The notes below the pieces were generated by a model. The model was not told the origin of the DNA, searched no databases, and was given only the letters and a program-made list of their open reading frames with translations. Source: Nemertoderma westbladi (taxonomy: Eukaryota > Xenacoelomorpha > Nemertodermatida > Nemertodermatidae). Taken from it: DNA of 55,665 nt. Positions within the stretch are counted from its first letter, which is position 1; each line of letters opens with the position of its first letter. Position numbers and translations under genes: made by a program. Shown piece by piece: positions 52,068 through 55,665 of the stretch. The stretch is from the NCBI GenBank assembly GCA_032718475.1, contig JAUCBJ010005049.1:1-55665 (forward strand). The letters run 5' to 3'.

Positions 52068-53745
52068 GGTCAGGTCAGGTCAGGTCAGGTATTCTAGGTC
52101 ATTGATCAAGAAAACTTGCCACCTCCATGCAGCATAAAGGAGGTGCCACCTGTAGCTGCATAGACCCTCTTACTAGGGCAAATCTGGTCCTGTAACTAGG
52201 ACCCCCTTCGTTCTGGGATAAGGACGCCCTTGGTCCTGGATTAAGGACCCATATACTTGGCTGCAGGGGTATATGGCCTGACCAGGCAGATGGTGATCTA
52301 CCAATGGCTGGTTAGGAGTAGAGTGTTCTCATGTCCACTCTGAGGGCACTTCACTGCGACCTGCACCTGGCAGCAAGGGTACAGGGCATGACCCAGCAGA
52401 TGAGCTGCAACAGCCAATGGTGGGTCATGTACGCCAGAGTAGATATGGGTGATGGGCCTCATATCTGACTCCATTGCGACACCCACCCTGTGGAATGGCA
52501 AACCAGGGTGTGGTATTTGCCCCGAGAGCTGACTCGGCAAAAAAGCACCCCCCAACCCCCACTATGGATTACATTAGCAATGCGGAGGTCCGGCCACTAG
52601 AGGCCAGTGGAATTACCGGACACAATCGGCCTCACAGGCGTCAGTTAACTCCTGACCGGCTGCCTGTCTCACCCCCTACTGGAGAGAGAACAGCCAACAA
52701 TTCTTTGAGTCCCTTTCCTGATGACCTTTCTGGCCCAAACCCTGGGTCACCAGGGAGGCCAGATTGTGATGGGGAGAGGGATTCTGGAGTTGGAGGCTAC
52801 TCTCATGTTCCACCCCGACCAACAAAGCCATTGGTGAATCTGAGGCAAGTCACTAGACTAGCCTCAGTAAACACCCTAACACTCGGGTCCCCAATGCGAC
52901 AAGGTGAGCTGACTGCCTTGGCAGATAAGCTTTCTCTTAGCGCAGTGGGTGTTCAAGAGCACCGAATGCAGACTGGACAGACTGATGAGGTTCTGATTAA
53001 GGACATGGGGGGCGGTTGGCGACTCGCCCTCGCGTCAGCAGATGATAGTGGCAATGGTGGAATTGGTCTATTGATGAATCCAACTGCACATGCAGCATTG
53101 GACAAAATAGACCAAATCTCTAACCGCATCATCCGTTGCCACTTCTCATGTTCTGGAAGACTGGCTAAGAAGTTTCCTAAGGTGGTTCTGATTGTGTGCT
53201 ACTCTCCAACTAGTGTTGCCCCTGTAGAGGAGGTGGAAAATTTCTACCACAATCTACAAGCAGCAACTGATGGAGTGGATCAGCATGCATTCTTAACATT
53301 CCTGGGAGACTTTAATGCAAGTCTGCATCAATCACCTACATCGCCCTGGGTCTATAGCAATAGTGTTAACCGAAATTCTGTCCATCTTCAGGATTTTATC
53401 TCTGGAAATGGATTGTTTTCGGCTGGAACCCAGTTCAAGAAGCGAACTGGAAAGCTATGGACTCATAGTGGACCCAGTGGTCACAAGTCCCAGATAGACC
53501 ATATTCTGTTTCGTAGGAAATACAGGAGCTCTATACAAGACTGTAATGCATTTACACTTCGACCCTTCTCCAGTGATCACCGCCTTATTGTGGCCAAGGT
53601 AAGACTTAGTCTGCGTGCTAGCAGAACAACGAAATCTGCCTTGCCACGGCATGACTGGTCCTCTCTGTTGCAACAGCCAAGTGTGAGATCCAGCTTCACA
53701 CTACAGCTGAGCAACAGGTATGAGGCTCTTGCCTCTGACTACTAG
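52068..53745 (+). CDS. Family B non-LTR element, 5' UTR and endonuclease (copy B4, truncated)
   Basis: 5' region begins at a (ggtca)n tract (52068-52090) and a UTR with short repeats of ggtcctg/aggaccc. The frame opens at ATG 52474 or 52495, with a Pro-rich leader of about 110 residues, then an intact EEP endonuclease: LASVNTLTLG, VGVQEHRM, VCYSPTS, LGDFNASL, WTHSGPSGHKSQIDHILF and SSDHRLIVAKV. It nicks target DNA to prime reverse transcription. The frame stops at 53745 because the 3' end of an oppositely oriented family B copy is inserted in the EN-RT linker after NRYEALAS. The RT half would lie beyond the window, if it survives. Confidence 0.85.
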
Positions 53746-55665
53746 GATCGGCATGCTGCATTGCAGCTGCATTTTTAAGAATGCTGTGCCGGCTTGTCAA
53801 CAAAATTGCACCGCCACAACTCCCTATCACCCATGACATTTGCTAGATCATCCGCATCTTTAAGGCCAGTGTCCTTTAAGATGCGTCTCAAGAAAGTCAT
53901 GGGCTGTCCACCATGCTTATTCACTCCATGAGGCTGCCAAAGTACAAGATTATGCACTGGCTGGTCCTCACGGCGAAAGCAATGTCCTGCAAAGCGGAGG
54001 CGATTTTGTTCTAGTGTCAAGCTTGGGGGAACCAATGAGACACCTCCAATGTTATATAGTGTCTGGTTGGAGATGTGTGCATTGTACTTGACACAATGAA
54101 CCCGGCGTAGCATTCTTGTGAATGTGCCATCCAGAGATTTGGTGTCCTCAGCAGTTAGAGCCCAGCATGGACTCCCATAGAGGAGTACTGGAACTACTGC
54201 TGCTCTAAATAATCGGACCTTAAGTTTCCGATTAATTCTCGGTGACTTCCAAATCCTGGAAAGCCTATTCAAGGCTGCCCATGCCTTTCCCTTACGTATT
54301 CGAAGGTCCTCACCTGACTTCCGGATCCATGATCCCAGGTAACAGAAGTCGTCCACATGCTCAAGCATACCATCCTTTGAGCTTATGCTCATCCGATCAG
54401 AGACTTGCTGAGGACTTTCAAAGTTAACTGTCAGAATTTTGGTCTTTCTGGAGTTAATAAAAAGACCAACACTAGAAGCAGCATGTTCTAATGAGCTGAG
54501 GAGCCGTTGGGCTCCCTCTAATGATTCTGAGAGTACTCCTAAGTCATCAGCAAAGTCTAGATCAGTTAGGTACTTGGCAGGATTTCCTCGACTTCTGGAG
54601 CCAGTAGGTGGAGTTATCATCACCCCATCATCATTATGATGATCTAAGGACATGCGTAGAACATAGTCAACCACAATAATGAACAAGAATGGTGCAAGTG
54701 TGTCTCCTTGGAGGACGCCCCATAACACTTCAAATGGTTCTGTGTCACCGTCAACAGTAGACACAAATGTTGTCGAACCATCGTATACTGATCTGATTGC
54801 TGCAATAATTTCATCAGGAATCCCATATAATGAAAGTATGCTGAACATACGTGAGCGAGAGACTGAATCAAAGGCCTTGAAGAAGTCAACAAAGATAACA
54901 GCCAGATGCCTGTCTTTCTTTTTTGATAATTCTTCAATTATCCTTCTAAGTGCCAAAATGGGCTCCATGGTCCCACGACCTTTACGGAACCCATTCTGAT
55001 TTCCACGGAGCAGTCTCTCAATGGGATCCCTGATGCGATTTAATAGAATCCTATTGTATAGCTTTGCAGCAATCGAGATCAATGAGATTCCCCGAAAAGA
55101 ACCATAGAGTGTTAGGTTGCCCTTCTTGGGAACTGGCACCAACTTATTTGTTTTCATTTCTTGTGGGACTCTTGTTGTACGGTACATGTCTACTATGATG
55201 GGATAGATGAGCTTTAAACACTCAGGTATTTTAAAGACCTCAGGGGGAACACCATCTACTCCACTGGCACGATTGGTCTTAATGCTCTTTGCAGCAGCCT
55301 TCACTTCTGCAAAGGAGATATCGCCAATGGGAATATCTGGGAGTACAGACTCAGACACCTTTACTTCTATAAAGTTATCAGGCAATACCCTGTCATTATT
55401 GAGGAGCTTTTCAAAGTGGGCTTTCCAACCATTGAGGCGATCGGCTGGTGATTCAGCCTTAACCTTGGTGGTTGGTTGGCTTTTCCGCCCAGAAAGCAGA
55501 TTGATCGATTTCCATGCCTGGGATGATTGCCTGCTGTCGTCAGCATCATTGATGGCATCAACCTGTTGGTTTATTAGCTCCTGTAGATTAACAGAGTACT
55601 GCCTGTTCAGGGACCTAGATGCAGCCTTAACTGCATTCTTGGCCGCTGTAGTCTGTTTGAGTCGG
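53746..55665 (-). CDS. Family B reverse transcriptase, open frame (copy B5, runs off window)
   Basis: Minus-strand linker and RT, open from the window end to TAA at 53775. First Met-like codon in the shown part is a TTG at 55385, but the frame stays open upstream to 55665, so the start is outside. Motifs: RKSQPTTKVKAESPAD linker, NRASGVDGVPPEVFK, VPVPKKGN, SFRGISL, QNGFRKGRG, FVDFFKAFD, GVLQGDTLAP, LDFADDLGVL (catalytic pair), FCYLGSW, LYGSPCWAL and RLRFAGHCFRRED. The 3' UTR has the family hairpin and a short TAG tail at about 53744-53750. It is the most intact RT copy of this family here and serves as reference for lesions in B1-B3. Confidence 0.9.

Overview
The window is a piece of an animal (invertebrate) nuclear genome made almost entirely of transposable elements nested in and broken by one another. 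The evidence is the element mix (BEL/Pao and Gypsy LTR retrotransposons, EEP-endonuclease non-LTR retrotransposons, a Penelope-like GIY-YIG endonuclease), long AT-rich non-coding stretches, minisatellites and dispersed ACCGGT and TAGGCCTA words. I cannot name the species and see no convincing host gene.

Left part (1-15.9 kb). A 3' piece of a Penelope-like element sits inside a 255-bp inverted repeat (44-877). Next comes a CR1/Jockey-like RT fragment (1.16-1.73 kb, minus). Then follows a nest: a deleted copy of non-LTR family B (2.62-11.37 kb, plus) is interrupted by a family A copy (plus), a Gypsy pol body without LTRs (minus) and a second family A copy (minus) that has a clear 12-bp target-site duplication. 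Two more family B fragments in opposite orientations lie at 12.1-14.56 kb.

Centre (15.95-34.54 kb). This is a young, nearly complete BEL/Pao retrotransposon (BEL-1). It has 1.9-kb LTRs that differ by about three substitutions and one G-run length, and a 5-bp target duplication. Each LTR carries a Pol III-type A box, B box and T6 terminator as well as a TATA box and poly(A) signal. gag-pol has one in-frame stop and one frameshift. Downstream of pol is an intact 1241-codon third ORF in the position where env would be expected. It is not env-like: it has sequence marks of a DEDD 3'-5' exonuclease fold followed by three CCHC zinc knuckles. A palindromic 20-bp motif recurs eleven times through the element, in two reading frames and in non-coding DNA. 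Three tandem hairpins precede gag and a large stem-loop separates pol from ORF3.

Right part (34.5-55.7 kb). A decayed homologue of ORF3 lies on the minus strand (35.2-38.9 kb), head-to-head with a BEL protease/pre-integrase remnant on the plus strand (39.0-40.5 kb). A third ORF3 fragment is at 42.1-42.6 kb. Two minisatellites (39-bp and about 20-bp units) occupy 45.1-47.0 kb. A third BEL gag (49.6-52.07 kb) is cut by a family B element whose endonuclease part (plus) is in turn cut by a family B copy with an open RT frame (minus), which runs off the window end.

The observation I rate highest is the exonuclease-like/zinc-knuckle ORF3 carried by BEL/Pao elements, present in three diverged copies, together with the repeated nucleotide-level motif confined to BEL-1.
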